This document shows, one piece after another, positions 15,951-24,500 of a stretch of 25,183 nt of DNA. The position numbers and the translations under genes are program-made. Source of the stretch: an uncultured Clostridia bacterium. GTDB taxonomy: Bacteria > Bacillota > Clostridia > Christensenellales > Aristaeellaceae. The notes beneath the pieces are model-generated. The model searched no databases and had not been told where the DNA came from. It was given only the letters and a program-made list of their open reading frames with translations. Within the stretch, counting starts at the first letter, position 1. Every line of letters starts with the position of its first letter. The DNA lies in the NCBI GenBank assembly GCA_937907055.1, contig CALCTW010000085.1, forward strand, positions 1 through 25,183, read 5' to 3'.

Positions 15951-17959
15951 TGGAACGCTATTTCCCGGAGGAACAGGCCATCTCCGTGTCTGCCGGCAAT
16001 AATACCGCCGAAGTGATCCGGACGATCGGCGAAAAATTCATGCACCTCAATCCCCCCACACCCTACACCTGGCGCACATTTGACGAGACCGGCATTCAGG
16101 CGGATCGCAGGGGGCGCTACCTGTTTAACTTTGACGACCGTTTCCCTGGGGCTCAGCTCGGGGAACGGGCGGTCGCCTGCGGCGATCTTTACTGCCCCGC
16201 GCCGAAGGGTTCCCGTTTCCGCGTACAGTGCACCTGCCCCGCGCAGGTGTGGCTGAACGGCGAAAAGGTGTTCACCTCAGCCGGCGATAAGGAACGCTCC
16301 GGTGAACCGGATATCTTCTCAGTTTCCCTCAATCAGGGGCTCAACCGCTTTGTGATCAGCGCTGAAAAGACCGCCATCGGTTTTTCCTGCTCCCTGCAGA
16401 ACGCCATGCCCCAGTGGGAGCCCTGCAATTACATCATGCCCTTCGCGGAGCGTCACGGCGAGGCCGGTTTCCTCTATCGCCTCTGCCCCGCGGGCAGCGA
16501 ATTCCCCCCGGCCGATGCCCTGAAGGGCAGCCGTGAGGTAAACGACTGGCTGCCTGTGAAGCCTGTAAAGGAATTGGATGAAGAGGGCATTTTCGCCGCG
16601 CTGGTAAGCTATGAAAGCACCGCCGACCAGATCATTCCCGCCTTCGTCTCCGTCTTTGTGGACGATCATCCGGCTGCGGGCGCTCTGCCTGCCGGAACCC
16701 ACACCCTGCGCCTTTACACCACCCTGAAGAAGCTGCGCTCCCTGCGTATCCGCGGGCTGCAGCCCTGCCTGCCCGTGCACGGACGATGCAGCAAATTCCT
16801 GGTCATGGGTCCCTTTGATTCCATTCAGGATGCCGTTGCCGCTCATGTGCTCCCCGGACGTGTTGCGAAGTATCAGGGAAGAGAGCTTGTGTGGCGTCCA
16901 GATCTTCAGCATATGGCGCTTCGCCCCTATGTAGAGACCTTCCTTTTCGGAAAGTGGACTTATCCCCTCGGTGTCACGCTGTACGGCATGCTGGAAAGCG
17001 CGAATGTGACCGGCGAAGAAGCCTTCGCGAAGTATGTGAAGGATCATGTGCTGCAAGTGAGCGGCATTCAGGAATACGCCGGTTATGACACCGCGAAATA
17101 CGGTTTTGCCGGCGTCAATCAGCAGCTTTGCTGGCTGGACGCGCTGGATGACTGCGGTTCCTTCGGTTCTCTCACGCTGCAGTTCGATCCAGAGGGCAAG
17201 ACCGCCGATATCACCCGTCTGGCCGATCAGATCGCGCATTATATGACGAAGGAACAGCCCCGTACCGCGGAAGGCGCCTTCTGCCGCCGGGATGACACCA
17301 TCTGGGCGGACGATATGTACATGAGCGTGCCCTTCCTCACCCGCTATTCAAAGCGCAGCGGCGATCTCAGTTATATGGATTTTGCCGCGGAGCAGCTGCT
17401 TCACTTCCGCGAACTGCTCTTCATGCCCGATAAGAAGCTGATGGCGCACATGCGCTGCATGATCCACGGCAAGAACAACGGCATCCCGTGGAGCCGCGGA
17501 AACGGCTGGGTCATCTTCTCCCTCAGCGAACTGCTGTTAAAGCTGCCGGAGGATCACGAAAAGCGTCCTGCCCTGATCAGCTTCCTGCGCGAGCTCACCG
17601 AGGGCTATCTCTCCGTGCAGGATCCCTCCGGTCTGTGGCATCAGATTCTGGATGACCCGGAAAGCTATCTGGAAAGCAGCGCCACCGCCATGATGATCTG
17701 CGCCTTCTGCCGCGGGATCCGGAACGGCTGGTATGACACCGCCATGAACAGCACCCTGCTGACCGCTGCCGAAAACGCTTGGAATGGGCTGTGCAATGTC
17801 GCGATCGATGCCGAAGGCAATCTGTACGGCGTCTGCCGCGGCAGCAGCTTCTCCTTCTCGCGCAATTACTACCGCGCGCTCAGCTGGAACTACAATGACA
17901 CACACGGCATCGGCATCGTCATGCTGGCCGGCTGTGAGCTGATGAAGACCCGCGCCTGA
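15950..17959 (+). CDS. GH105-type unsaturated glucuronyl/rhamnogalacturonyl hydrolase with N-terminal beta domain
   Basis: Residues ~325-669 match GH105: FLFGKWTYPLGVTLYGMLE, IWADDMYMSVPFLTRY (451-466) with the conserved Asp pair D454/D455, WSRGNGW (514-520), LWHQILDDPESYLESSATAM (562-581) and a C-terminal HG motif. GH105 enzymes hydrate and release the 4,5-unsaturated uronic acid left at chain ends by polysaccharide lyases. Residues 1-320 form an extra, mainly beta region (CPAQVWLNGEKVF, GLNRFVISAEK) like a carbohydrate-binding jelly roll plus a linker; ordinary GH105 proteins are about 370 residues, so this is a fusion. No signal peptide: it acts on imported oligosaccharides. ATG overlaps the lyase-like stop (TGATG), with GAGGAAGGAG upstream. 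It ends the operon. Confidence 0.9.
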   Translation: MERYFPEEQAISVSAGNNTAEVIRTIGEKFMHLNPPTPYTWRTFDETGIQADRRGRYLFNFDDRFPGAQLGERAVACGDLYCPAPKGSRFRVQCTCPAQVWLNGEKVFTSAGDKERSGEPDIFSVSLNQGLNRFVISAEKTAIGFSCSLQNAMPQWEPCNYIMPFAERHGEAGFLYRLCPAGSEFPPADALKGSREVNDWLPVKPVKELDEEGIFAALVSYESTADQIIPAFVSVFVDDHPAAGALPAGTHTLRLYTTLKKLRSLRIRGLQPCLPVHGRCSKFLVMGPFDSIQDAVAAHVLPGRVAKYQGRELVWRPDLQHMALRPYVETFLFGKWTYPLGVTLYGMLESANVTGEEAFAKYVKDHVLQVSGIQEYAGYDTAKYGFAGVNQQLCWLDALDDCGSFGSLTLQFDPEGKTADITRLADQIAHYMTKEQPRTAEGAFCRRDDTIWADDMYMSVPFLTRYSKRSGDLSYMDFAAEQLLHFRELLFMPDKKLMAHMRCMIHGKNNGIPWSRGNGWVIFSLSELLLKLPEDHEKRPALISFLRELTEGYLSVQDPSGLWHQILDDPESYLESSATAMMICAFCRGIRNGWYDTAMNSTLLTAAENAWNGLCNVAIDAEGNLYGVCRGSSFSFSRNYYRALSWNYNDTHGIGIVMLAGCELMKTRA

Positions 17960-18026
17960 GACAGTCCGCGTTCCGTAATATCAGCCGCGTTGTATTTTAT
18001 CGATCAATAACCCGTTCAAGAACATA

Positions 18027-18063
18027 AAAACGGCATCGCCGGATACTCCGGTGATGCCGTTTT
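18027..18063. terminator. Bidirectional Rho-independent terminator
   Basis: AAAACGGCATCGCCGG (18027-18042) pairs with CCGGTGATGCCGTTTT (18048-18063), with one G-T wobble and a short loop. A runs before and T runs after it make it work in both directions. It lies between the GH105 gene (+) and the convergent membrane-protein gene (-). Confidence 0.88.
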
Positions 18064-18094
18064 CTGTTACGGTCTGCCTGTTATACAGGCTTAT

Positions 18095-18745
18095 TTATTT
18101 TCTTTCCTTTTTCAGCAGCGGACGGGCGATCTTCACATTGAAGAATTCAATCAGCGGCCCCATGAAGAACGCCGTGATGATCGTGCCCACGCCGACGATG
18201 GTCGGTACCTGCGCCCATATACCGCCGCCGATCAGGAAGACCGCCGTGCCCAGGATCACACACACCAGGTCGGTCGCGATGCGGATATACTGGAATTTGC
18301 CCAGCTTCCACTTACGGCTCATGGTGATCGCGATCGCGTCATAGGTGGACACGCCCAGATCCGCCGTCATATACAGCGCGGAACCGAAGCAGATGATCAC
18401 AACACCGACGATCAGACACAGCACCTGCACAAGTGTCGACGGCGCGACGATCACCGTCTGCAGGAAAGCGTAGGTCCATTCCGTGATATAGCCCAGCAAA
18501 AACAGATTGATAAACGTGGCAATACCGATATTGTGCCGGTCAACGATCAGGCTGAAGGTGAGCAGCAGCACATTCACAATGACATACAGCGTGCCGAAAT
18601 CAATGGGGATCAGCTGATCCAGACCGGCCATCAGAGACTGGAAAGGATCCACACCCAGCGCGGCGATCTTGAAAATACCGACCGCGACCGCGCAGACGAT
18701 CACACCGCACAGAGACATCAGGATACGACGGGGATTGATCTTCAT
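18095..18745 (-). CDS. YczE/YitT-family integral membrane protein
   Basis: The 216-residue protein has about five hydrophobic segments and the family hallmarks ALGVDPFQSLMAGL (29-42) and a second, similar half DLGVSTYDAIAITMS. These two half-repeats (GV-[DS]-x-[FY]-[QD]) are typical of the YczE/YyaS/YitT group, whose members are mostly uncharacterised membrane proteins, some linked to export or peptide-antibiotic production. It carries its own promoter and a GGAGG site close to the start. It is probably a single-gene unit: the neighbour upstream ends at its own terminator (18875-18908). Nothing links it directly to the sugar pathway. Confidence 0.85.
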   Translation of the reverse strand: MKINPRRILMSLCGVIVCAVAVGIFKIAALGVDPFQSLMAGLDQLIPIDFGTLYVIVNVLLLTFSLIVDRHNIGIATFINLFLLGYITEWTYAFLQTVIVAPSTLVQVLCLIVGVVIICFGSALYMTADLGVSTYDAIAITMSRKWKLGKFQYIRIATDLVCVILGTAVFLIGGGIWAQVPTIVGVGTIITAFFMGPLIEFFNVKIARPLLKKERK

Positions 18746-18777
18746 TTTCTACCTCCGGATCTGCAATAAACGCTCCG

Positions 18778-18807
18778 ATTATAGCATATCAGGCCGCCCC
18801 TTCACAA
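18778..18807 (-). promoter_or_regulatory. Promoter of the YczE/YitT-family gene
   Basis: On the minus strand TTGTGA (18807-18802), an 18-base spacer and TATAAT (18783-18778) preceded by TGC (extended -10) lie about 33 bases before the start codon. Confidence 0.65.
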
Positions 18808-18874
18808 CGAGATGAATTGTATATTCTCTATCAATAAAACGGATATATCGCTCAAACAGATGACATTCATCACG

Positions 18875-18908
18875 CAAAAGGAGCCTCTGCCTTCCGGCAG
18901 GGGCTCCT
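18875..18908 (-). terminator. Rho-independent terminator of the 940-residue membrane-protein gene
   Basis: AGGAGCCTCTGCC (18879-18891), loop TTCC, GGCAGGGGCTCCT (18896-18908) form a 13-bp stem with one wobble. On the minus strand it is followed by TTTT and lies just after the stop codon at 18924. Confidence 0.82.
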
Positions 18909-18923
18909 CTGTTTTGTTGAAAC

Positions 18924-21746
18924 TTAATGATGCTTCTTGATCATGCGGTCACGTTCTTCGATGAGGTTGTCATAGAAGAAGGCGCGGGCGAGCTGATGCT
19001 TCGGATAGACCCACAGGATCAGGATGCCGCCGGTGAGCAGACCCAGCAGATACCAGCCGGTATAGCTGATATCCAGGCAGAACATCTGCCACTTGTTGCG
19101 CTTGATCAGTTCGCCGCTGCCGTCAGCGGATTCGTTGGCGGTGAAGTGCGCGTTATCGGACTGGATGTAGGGCATCGTGGTCAGCTTGTAGGAAAGCAGG
19201 ATGCCGTAGATTTCAAACGCCGCGGCGATCACATACACGATGGGGCTGACGGTCTTGCCGCACAGATCCATGATTCCCTTCACGGCGAAGTAGATCACGA
19301 TACCGATGTTGGGGAACAGGAGCAGCTTCATACCGAAGCCATTGAAGATACCAAACTTGTAATTCTTCAGCACGGCGAAGTAATCACCCAGGCTGAGCTT
19401 TCCGGTGCGCTTGGCCTTCAGCATGGCGTTGGCATTGGCAGCCACATTGAAGCCGAAGAGGATAAAGGCGATCACGATCAGCACAGCGCCCAGAATGAAG
19501 TAGAGCGGATTGCCGCCGGTGAAGGAATCAGCGATGAAATTGACCGCGAAGTAGCCGGATACGATGATCGCGGCTGCCACCGCGAGATGGACCAGCAGCA
19601 TCACGATGCCGGTGGCGGTGTTGCCCTTCTTCATGGTATCCGCCGCCATCCTGCGGTACTTACGGGCGAAGAACTTCTCCGTGTCTTCGTACAGGTACTT
19701 TTCACGTTCGCGCTTGCTTTCGACCTGCACATTGATAAACGCGGCGATATTCATCAGGGAGATGAACACCACCAGCGCGTAGAGCGCGAGGGTGTAAAGA
19801 CGCAGGGTGGAGAACTGGAATTCGGGGCAGGCGATGAACACAGCCAGACCAAACACCGCAGTCAGCAGCGACAGCACGGCGATCCAGCCTTCATCGCGCT
19901 TGATCATGCACAGCACCATATAAACGGCTGTGCCCAGAATGATCATGGCAGGCACGAACCACAGGGAAAGCACATCGGAGGTGTAAGTCGCGGCTTCATC
20001 ACCGCCGGTCAGCCTCTGTTCGGAACGGATGGTGCTGGTCATCTTCTGATCCAGCAGCGTCGTGGGAATGCTGACCGTCGCGATCGCGTCCACGATCTTC
20101 TTCACCTGTTTGGTGTCCTCAACGACCTCACCGACCGTCTTCTTGGAGGACATCGCCAGCGCCTTCTTGATCTTGGCCGCGGCATTCGCGACCGTGTCAT
20201 CATCAGCAGGCAGCTGATCGGCGCGCATCGTAATCAGATCGACAATAGAGCGGGTGGGCGTCTTGCTGCTCTTCTTGTCTTCCACGGTCCAGAAGGGCAT
20301 GAACAGGAACACAACCACCATCACCATCGCGATCAGGCTGACAAAGTTGAGACCGGCGATGTTCCTGACAGGATGCACGAGCAGGTAACGGATGAGGGAA
20401 ACGATGGCGAGCACCAGCAGGATGCCCGCGGCGGGGACCGCCACATACAGCACCAGCGGATTATTCGCGAAAACACGGTTGGAGAGCAGGGTGTACAGCG
20501 CGACCAGAGAGGAAGCGATGTTCAGATACATCGTCCAGACCTTCTTGCGGCAGACCAGTTCGATCAGCATGAAGGCGAACAGGATCAGCGCCATCAGCGC
20601 GGGGCTGGCCAGCGCGGCTTCACCGTTACCGGGCATACGCGTGACCCACTTGGCCAGATAGGGGTTGGTCACATCGGTATCACCCAGTTTGGCAACGGAG
20701 ACCGTCACACCGGTGGAAACGACCGCGGCCGTGAACACGGTGCAGAGAATGATGAGAATAAGAACAGCGGAGAGAACGGCGTAAATGGTGTGATCCTTTT
20801 CCGCGGCAGAAAGCTTCCTGGGGGCTTCGCCCGACTTTTCAGCGATCTGCTTTTTGCACAGAACAGAGATCACCAGATTGACAGCCGCGATTATGAGAAG
20901 CAGCAGAGCACCGCAAAGCGCGATGGACCGCGTGATAAATTCACAGTTATAAGCGGGATTGATGATCAGGGAGATCGTCGCGATCAGGCCGCTGACCAGA
21001 TAGCAATAACGGATCCAACTCTTTTTATAGAAGAAGATGCCGAGAACCGCTGTCACCAGCAGTACAAAGAAGAGGACCGCGGGAGACAGGACATACCAGC
21101 CGAAAGCGACCGGCCCTTCCGCGACATAGGGATTATTGGCAACCGTCTCACCAAGGGAGCCGGGAGCGAAGGTAATGTCCGTCGGCTGGAAGGTGATGCC
21201 GAAGGCAGTCAGGAAGACAAGAACGGTCAGAACGATCAGTACAATACTGAGCTTGTCCATTTCCTTCGCGGAAGCCTGACGCTTGAGCAGAAGGAAGGAC
21301 ATGAAGGTGCCGAGCACCAGCAGGATCGCCGCGATCACGAAGAAGAGCGTGTAGAGCACGCCGCCGATCGCGTACTGCTTATCAGAAACGAAAACACCGA
21401 TCGTGAGCGCGCCCATCAGCAGATAAGCAAAGCCGGGCAGCTCTTTCCTGAGGAGGATCAGCGCGAAGATGACAACCAGAATACCGACGATGAACAGCAC
21501 CATCACCGGCACAACATAGTTGCTCACATTGGGAGCCGCTTCGCCCAGACGCGCGTTATTTTCCGCGATCAGGGGCGCGACCGCCGTTTTGTCGAGCGGA
21601 TTCATCACGTATCCCATGATGGATACACTCTGTGCTTCGCCCGCATCTCCGACAGCGGGGAAATACGGAACAAACAGCATGACCAATAATGCCAGCGTCA
21701 GCAGAATACCGGCAATATTCAGAATGATCCCGGATTTTTTCTTCAT
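18924..21746 (-). CDS. 940-residue polytopic membrane protein with four internal repeats and DUF975-like C-terminus
   Basis: Hydrophobicity shows about 16 membrane segments in residues 5-675, arranged as four units: 5-155, 165-298, 318-456, 464-675. Each unit has one segment, an outer loop, a segment opening with a shared Pro motif (VVPVMVLF 78, LSPAVLFF 220, ASPALMAL 380, FVPAMIIL 597), a segment and a fourth segment. Units 1 and 4 also share LFVPYF/LFMPFW followed by SIMGYV/SIVDLI. A basic linker (675-705) leads to a roughly six-segment end with ISYTGWYLLGLLTGGILILWV (893-913), like the DUF975/YciC family. No enzyme motif is seen. It lies just downstream of the sugar transporter with its own ribosome site (GAGGAG) and terminator. 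Function is unknown; an accessory or envelope role is possible. Confidence 0.85.
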   Translation of the reverse strand: MKKKSGIILNIAGILLTLALLVMLFVPYFPAVGDAGEAQSVSIMGYVMNPLDKTAVAPLIAENNARLGEAAPNVSNYVVPVMVLFIVGILVVIFALILLRKELPGFAYLLMGALTIGVFVSDKQYAIGGVLYTLFFVIAAILLVLGTFMSFLLLKRQASAKEMDKLSIVLIVLTVLVFLTAFGITFQPTDITFAPGSLGETVANNPYVAEGPVAFGWYVLSPAVLFFVLLVTAVLGIFFYKKSWIRYCYLVSGLIATISLIINPAYNCEFITRSIALCGALLLLIIAAVNLVISVLCKKQIAEKSGEAPRKLSAAEKDHTIYAVLSAVLILIILCTVFTAAVVSTGVTVSVAKLGDTDVTNPYLAKWVTRMPGNGEAALASPALMALILFAFMLIELVCRKKVWTMYLNIASSLVALYTLLSNRVFANNPLVLYVAVPAAGILLVLAIVSLIRYLLVHPVRNIAGLNFVSLIAMVMVVVFLFMPFWTVEDKKSSKTPTRSIVDLITMRADQLPADDDTVANAAAKIKKALAMSSKKTVGEVVEDTKQVKKIVDAIATVSIPTTLLDQKMTSTIRSEQRLTGGDEAATYTSDVLSLWFVPAMIILGTAVYMVLCMIKRDEGWIAVLSLLTAVFGLAVFIACPEFQFSTLRLYTLALYALVVFISLMNIAAFINVQVESKREREKYLYEDTEKFFARKYRRMAADTMKKGNTATGIVMLLVHLAVAAAIIVSGYFAVNFIADSFTGGNPLYFILGAVLIVIAFILFGFNVAANANAMLKAKRTGKLSLGDYFAVLKNYKFGIFNGFGMKLLLFPNIGIVIYFAVKGIMDLCGKTVSPIVYVIAAAFEIYGILLSYKLTTMPYIQSDNAHFTANESADGSGELIKRNKWQMFCLDISYTGWYLLGLLTGGILILWVYPKHQLARAFFYDNLIEERDRMIKKHH

Positions 21747-21830
21747 GGTGATCCATGCTCCTCTCGACCCGATGATTTGGGAAACGAAATGATCGGGGTT
21801 GAATTGAGTTTACAGATAAGGGGGCTCCTT

Positions 21831-21867
21831 AGGAGAAAAGGGGCTGCTGCTGTGAAGCAGCAGCCCC
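21831..21867 (-). terminator. Rho-independent terminator of the ABC transporter operon
   Basis: GGGGCTGCTGCT (21840-21851), loop GTGA, AGCAGCAGCCCC (21856-21867) form a perfect 12-bp stem. On the minus strand CTTTTCTCC follows. It lies after the binding-protein stop at 21910 and before the 940-residue gene, so that gene is probably expressed separately or by read-through. Confidence 0.82.
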
Positions 21868-21909
21868 TCGCTTAGTTAACCGTTATTGATCGATCGGTTT
21901 AAGGATTGA

Positions 21910-23505
21910 TCAGTTGGCACCGGGGAAAGTTCCGCGGTAGTTGCCGGCGTCGTACGCAGCACCCTGTTCCGCGATGACCTTGTCAGCACCGGCAGCGATG
22001 ATACCGGCAATGCTGGAATCCCAAACGGAATCAAAGTCGGCGGGAGCGCAGGTCACAACGTTGGTCAGGAACTTAGCCTGTTCGTTGGTGATCGCAGAGC
22101 TGTAGTCGGTAGCAGCCTGGATAGCAACGGTGAAGCTGGTCTGGGTCCAAGCATCGACGTAGCAGTCAACATAGGACTGTTCGTATTCAGCGCGCCACTG
22201 TTCGGGCTGAGCCAGAGCCATGCCCTTCGCGTTCATTTCGTCAGAGCCATAGTACAGGCCGTTGGAGATGAACACGATGTCGCCGGCGTGCATCTTGTAC
22301 TCATCGGGTACGTTGTCAGCAGACTGGATGTCGGTGGGGATACCGTCTTCGGTCACGGACAGGTAGTTGATGCCTTCGATACCGTTCTGCATGACGAACA
22401 TGTTCTCGGGGATGGCCATCCAATCCATGTACTTGATCGCGGCGATCGCGACTTCTTCAGAAGCGGTCTTGGGGATGATGATGCTCATACCGTTGGCGGC
22501 ATAAACGTCATGTAGGTACTTGCCGTTGGATTCGTTCTTGAAGCAGTTGACAGAAGTCCAGGAAGCGCCGGGCACGTTGGCTTCGAGTTCAGACTCGTAG
22601 TTCTTATCGGTGCGGTAGGGCTGGTCGGGCTGCATGGTGAAGTAGCCATAGTAGCCGTTAACCATGTAGGAATCCTGCTCGGAAGCATTGTCCAGGTAGA
22701 AGTTCTCGTAAACGAGGCCTTCGTTGTACAGTTCGTTCAGCCAGCGATAACCTTCCTTAACACCGGGCAGCATCTCGTGGTAGCCGGCGTTGGCGAACCA
22801 GTCGCGCTCGGAAACCTGAGTGAAGTCGATGAAGGCATCGGTGATGCGGTTCACGTTGTACAGGGGGTTGGATTCAAACAGATCCAGGTGCATAGGCACG
22901 GTCTGAGTGCCGCCCAGATTGGCTTCCTTCGCGGCGCGCAGGTAAGCGGTGAAGCTGGCGATATCGGTGGGCTTTTCCAGGTTCAGAGCAGCCAGCCAGT
23001 CAGCGCGGACGAAGTTACCAACGTTACCAACGTTCAGACGACGGGCGGGGATGAACCACTGTTCCTTCACGCCGTCACCGTCATGATCCAGCTGGCCGAA
23101 GGGCATGAGGGAATCAGCGCCCAGGAAAGCGACCAGGTTCTGGCCGTATTCAGCCAGCATGCCATCCAGCTGCCAGATGCCGCCTTCGTCGATCATCTTG
23201 TTGACGAGATCGCCGTTGTAGGTCATGCACAGGTCGGGAGCGGTACCGGCGGACAGAGCTTCGGTCAGCAGGGTGCCTTCATCCCAACGGGAGTAGGAAA
23301 CGAACACGAGCTTGATGTGGTTGGGATCGCCGAATTCTTCCTGAGCATACTGGAGCTGCATGCAGTCTTCGACGTTGAAACCGGCGATGGAGCGGTCATA
23401 CGCTTCCACGCGCAGGGTGATCCAGTCGTCTTCTTCGGCGACTGCGATAGCGGTCATGGTGCAGAGCATAACGATCGCCATCATGATAGACAACAGTTTC
23501 TTCAT
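21910..23505 (-). CDS. Carbohydrate ABC transporter substrate-binding protein (YtcQ/LplA type)
   Basis: The start at 23505 follows GGAGG at eight bases; the frame is open further up but that part has no start signal. The 531-residue protein begins with a signal peptide (MKKLLSIMMAIVMLCTMTAI) probably cut after AVA. The Cys at 15 is preceded by VML, not a lipobox, so the mature protein would lack a lipid anchor. The rest is a large extracytoplasmic sugar-binding protein (TEALSAGTAPDLCMTYNGDL, VRADWLAALNLEKPTDIASF). Proteins of this size with LplB/YtcP permeases import complex oligosaccharides such as pectin fragments. It follows the two permease genes in the same operon. No ATPase gene is present here; such importers usually share an MsmX-type ATPase encoded elsewhere. 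Confidence 0.9.
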   Translation of the reverse strand: MKKLLSIMMAIVMLCTMTAIAVAEEDDWITLRVEAYDRSIAGFNVEDCMQLQYAQEEFGDPNHIKLVFVSYSRWDEGTLLTEALSAGTAPDLCMTYNGDLVNKMIDEGGIWQLDGMLAEYGQNLVAFLGADSLMPFGQLDHDGDGVKEQWFIPARRLNVGNVGNFVRADWLAALNLEKPTDIASFTAYLRAAKEANLGGTQTVPMHLDLFESNPLYNVNRITDAFIDFTQVSERDWFANAGYHEMLPGVKEGYRWLNELYNEGLVYENFYLDNASEQDSYMVNGYYGYFTMQPDQPYRTDKNYESELEANVPGASWTSVNCFKNESNGKYLHDVYAANGMSIIIPKTASEEVAIAAIKYMDWMAIPENMFVMQNGIEGINYLSVTEDGIPTDIQSADNVPDEYKMHAGDIVFISNGLYYGSDEMNAKGMALAQPEQWRAEYEQSYVDCYVDAWTQTSFTVAIQAATDYSSAITNEQAKFLTNVVTCAPADFDSVWDSSIAGIIAAGADKVIAEQGAAYDAGNYRGTFPGAN

Positions 23506-23526
23506 AGGGGTTCCTCCTTTTAAATT

Positions 23527-23543
23527 ACCGCATTTCATGCGGT
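23527..23543 (-). other. Small intercistronic hairpin before the binding-protein gene
   Basis: ACCGCAT (23527-23533) and ATGCGGT (23537-23543) form a perfect 7-bp stem with a 3-base loop between the permease stop and the binding-protein ribosome site. Such hairpins often mark processing points that raise binding-protein mRNA over permease mRNA; that role is inferred. Confidence 0.5.
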
Positions 23544-23563
23544 TGGATTCAAGTTGATGAAGC

Positions 23564-24484
23564 TTAACCCTTGACAGCGCCGATGGTAACACCGGAAACG
23601 AAGTAGCGCTGCACGAAGGGATAAACAACCAGGATGGGGACAGTGGCGAAGATGATGGTGGCATACTTCACGGATTCGGATACCGCGTTGGCCGCCTGAT
23701 ACGATCCGCCTTCGGCGTTCGCCGTATCGACTGCCTTGGTCGCGCCCTGAATGGCGTTGTACAGCTTCAGCTGCAGCGGCTGCAGGGAACGATCCTGAAT
23801 GTAGTACAGGGCATCCTGGAAGCTGTTCCACTTACCGACCGCGTAGAACAAGGTCAGCGTGGCGATGGACGCCAGGGACAGGGGCAGGTAAACACGGATG
23901 AGGATCTGGAAGTCGTTCGCGCCGTCGATCGTCGCGGCTTCTTCAAGCTCCACGGGGAGAGACTGGAAGAAGCTCTTCATGATGATCATGTTGTAAGTGG
24001 AAAGCATACCGGGCAGGATCAGCGCCCACATGGTGTTCATCAGGCCCAGTTCATTGATGTTCTGGTAGATGGGGATGATACCGCCGGAGAAGTACATGGT
24101 GAACAGGGCAAGGAAATTGAAGAACTTGCCGCCCTTCAGGCGCTTCTTGGTCAGCGGGTACGCCATCAGGATCGTCAGGATCATGGCGAACAGGGTGTAG
24201 ATGACGGTGACCTCAACGGTATATCCGAGGCTGGCGACCATTTCATCGTTATTCAGCAGGTACTTGTAGGTATCCAGCGTGAATTCCACCGGCCACAGGG
24301 TGACCTGTCCGCGGGTAATGGCGGACTTGGAGGAAAGAGAAAGGGCCACGATGTTGATAAAGGGAAGAATACAGGTAAGGGACAGAAGAAGGATCACAGC
24401 GACGAGGATGATCTGTCCGGGCGTCCAGATGGACTTTTTCTTCTTGGGCCTGATCACAGGCGCCTTGGCTTTTGTAGTCTGCAT
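23564..24484 (-). CDS. Carbohydrate ABC transporter permease (YtcP/LplC type)
   Basis: The preferred start is 24484, seven bases after GGAAGGAGG (24492-24500); ATG at 24490 is too close to that site. The 306-residue protein has six membrane segments, a basic N-terminal tail (RPKKKKS) and the ABC permease EAA loop VELEEAATIDGANDFQILIR in the middle of the cytoplasmic face. It ends GVTIGAVKG, the usual C-terminus of this subfamily. With the upstream permease it forms the membrane channel of the importer. The ribosome site lies within the end of that gene, so the two are coupled. Confidence 0.92.
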   Translation of the reverse strand: MQTTKAKAPVIRPKKKKSIWTPGQIILVAVILLLSLTCILPFINIVALSLSSKSAITRGQVTLWPVEFTLDTYKYLLNNDEMVASLGYTVEVTVIYTLFAMILTILMAYPLTKKRLKGGKFFNFLALFTMYFSGGIIPIYQNINELGLMNTMWALILPGMLSTYNMIIMKSFFQSLPVELEEAATIDGANDFQILIRVYLPLSLASIATLTLFYAVGKWNSFQDALYYIQDRSLQPLQLKLYNAIQGATKAVDTANAEGGSYQAANAVSESVKYATIIFATVPILVVYPFVQRYFVSGVTIGAVKG

Positions 24485-24500
24485 GCTCATTCCTCCTTCC

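Noticed and set aside
18927..21689. 920-codon open frame on the plus strand
   Set aside because: It is antisense to the 940-residue membrane-protein gene. Its translation is rich in His, Gln, Asp and Arg with no fold signal, as expected from the complement of hydrophobic codons, and the minus-strand gene has clear membrane segments and signals.
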